Source: Robbsia betulipollinis (GTDB lineage Bacteria > Pseudomonadota > Gammaproteobacteria > Burkholderiales > Burkholderiaceae). From it: a stretch of 64,000 nt of DNA. Each line of letters begins with the position of its first letter. The first letter of the stretch is position 1. The notes under the pieces are model-generated. The model saw only the letters and a list, made by a program, of their open reading frames with translations. It was not told the DNA's origin and searched no databases. The DNA is taken from positions 1,708,365 through 1,772,364 of the forward strand of contig NZ_JAPMXC010000001.1 in the NCBI RefSeq assembly GCF_026624755.1. Direction: 5' to 3'. Both the position numbers and the translations under genes were made by a program. Positions 63,068-64,000 of the stretch are shown piece after piece.

Positions 63068-64000
63068 CGCTCGTTCTCCGGCGCCATGCCGTGTTCGGAA
63101 ATCGGGCGCGGGCCGTCCGGTCGGGCCAAGGGGGCGCCGCGCAGGCGGCGCAGGGGCAGCAGCGCCGCGTGCACCCCATTCAGGGCGTGACACTTCGCCG
63201 GTCCGTCCGCGTCGTTCTGCCAATCCACGATGACGTCGCGGATTTGCCGCACCGATTGCTCCAGACTGTCGATCAACGCCATATTCTGAAGTTCGGCTAT
63301 CGCGATCTCTCCGATCCGGAGCTCGTGCCGGCTTTCGCGCCGCTCGAGCGCCTGGAAACGACGGGACAATTCATACCGGTGCGTCTCCGCGATCTCGGCG
63401 CTGCGAGCCTGGACGATGCGTTCCATCGTGACGACCTCGTCGGCGAAGGCCCTGACCGCCGCATCGAGCGAATTCCACGCGGAGCTGTTGCGCTCGCGCC
63501 AGTACTCCCAGAACGACAGGAGCAAGCCGAGCAGCGGGACGAGCGCCGTGAACGGCGCGAGGACGCCGGCCAGGGCCGTGCCCGCGACGAAGAGCGACAC
63601 GCGCAAAATGAGGCGCATGCACGAACGCCGCTGTTTTTTCGGGATTTCCCCGCGGCATGCGTTGAGCCGTTCGGTGCAGGTGATGCAGTGGCTGATGATC
63701 GCGTGGTAATGGACCAGCAGCCGTTTCGGGTCGTCCGTCTCCATGGCCTGTTTCGCGAGGGCGAGTTGCGTGCAGAGGTCGGCCGTTGCGTCGCGGTAAT
63801 TCCGCAGGAGGGTATGCAGGCGGCGGCAGTTGCCGTGTAACGCGGTCGTGTCGCGGCGCTGGCGCCAGAAGCGACTGGTCCGGGTACGGCCATACAATTT
63901 GCGGGTCGCATGCTCGAGCTTGTCGATGTGGCGCTGGGCGTCGAAGCGCAAGGTGACAGGTGGGCCCCCGTCGCAGGAAGGCAGGTCGAGGGTTTCGGGA
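63064..64000 (-). CDS. Hypothetical membrane protein (partial at the window edge)
   Basis: At least 312 residues are visible; the frame remains open to the right edge, reading PETLDLPSCDGGPPVTLRFD before the region that could otherwise start at a TTG at 63951, so the true start probably lies outside. A hydrophobic hairpin (MRLILRVSLFVAGTALAGVLAPFTALVPLLGLLLSF region, roughly residues 125-165) divides two helical, highly charged soluble parts. The layout (helical domain, membrane hairpin, coiled coil) gives no family. It is coupled to the 95-residue coiled-coil gene. Confidence 0.7.
   Translation of the reverse strand, partial: PETLDLPSCDGGPPVTLRFDAQRHIDKLEHATRKLYGRTRTSRFWRQRRDTTALHGNCRRLHTLLRNYRDATADLCTQLALAKQAMETDDPKRLLVHYHAIISHCITCTERLNACRGEIPKKQRRSCMRLILRVSLFVAGTALAGVLAPFTALVPLLGLLLSFWEYWRERNSSAWNSLDAAVRAFADEVVTMERIVQARSAEIAETHRYELSRRFQALERRESRHELRIGEIAIAELQNMALIDSLEQSVRQIRDVIVDWQNDADGPAKCHALNGVHAALLPLRRLRGAPLARPDGPRPISEHGMAPENER

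Overview
The window is high-GC DNA from a Gram-negative bacterium, most likely a plant-associated betaproteobacterium of the Burkholderiales. This rests on a complete Hrp2-type type III secretion system (T3SS) with PIP/hrpII boxes, a Burkholderia-style trimeric porin, and many LysR regulators. The genus cannot be fixed from the sequence alone.

Positions 1-24.8 kb hold the hrp/hrc cluster in two arms that diverge from a shared promoter region at 9.39-9.72 kb. Two perfect PIP boxes lie there back to back, 14 bp apart. The minus-strand arm runs hrcU, hrcV, hpaP, hrcQ, hrcR, hrcS, hpaA, hrcD, hrpD6, a pilin-like gene, a terminator and the start of an hpaB-like chaperone gene. This is the Xanthomonas hrpC-hrpD-hrpE-hpaB order. 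The plus-strand arm runs hrpB1, hrpB2, hrcJ, hrpB4, hrcL, hrcN, hrpB7 and hrcT. It is followed by the AraC-type activator hrpX/hrpB overlapping hrcC, then the translocon gene hrpF and the OmpR-type regulator hrpG. hrpF is frameshifted at a G9 run. Around the core lie a short PIP-controlled serine-rich gene, an Hpa2-like lytic transglycosylase and a proline-rich protein.

Positions 25.1-28.5 kb hold a truncated LysR gene abutting a decayed MFS transporter gene, followed by two intact LysR genes. Positions 28.6-35.8 kb look like a 5-oxoproline uptake and degradation unit: OPLAH-type 5-oxoprolinase, the DUF969 and DUF979 membrane pair, and a porin. The oxoprolinase operon and the porin share a nearly identical promoter module.

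Positions 36.1-43.7 kb look like an effector island. One gene encodes a 1211-residue AWR/RipA-sized protein. Another encodes a 591-residue amidohydrolase-fold protein behind a perfect PIP box, with a disordered N-terminal extension. Between them lie a NIPSNAP protein, a response regulator and a small unknown protein. A 12-bp tandem repeat arranged in a 48-bp higher-order unit follows.

Positions 43.8-64 kb are mostly housekeeping and metabolic: S10 and S53 peptidases, two chemoreceptors, an FMN reductase, a MetQ-like lipoprotein or binding protein, a SulP transporter, and a VOC/LivJ/SMP-30 group with a divergent LysR gene. A second, unrelated 5-oxoprolinase (pxpB-pxpA-pxpC) follows, then a monooxygenase-fold protein and an alpha/beta hydrolase. 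Three unrecognised genes end the window, the last one cut by the edge. I saw no tRNA, rRNA, CRISPR array or intact insertion sequence.
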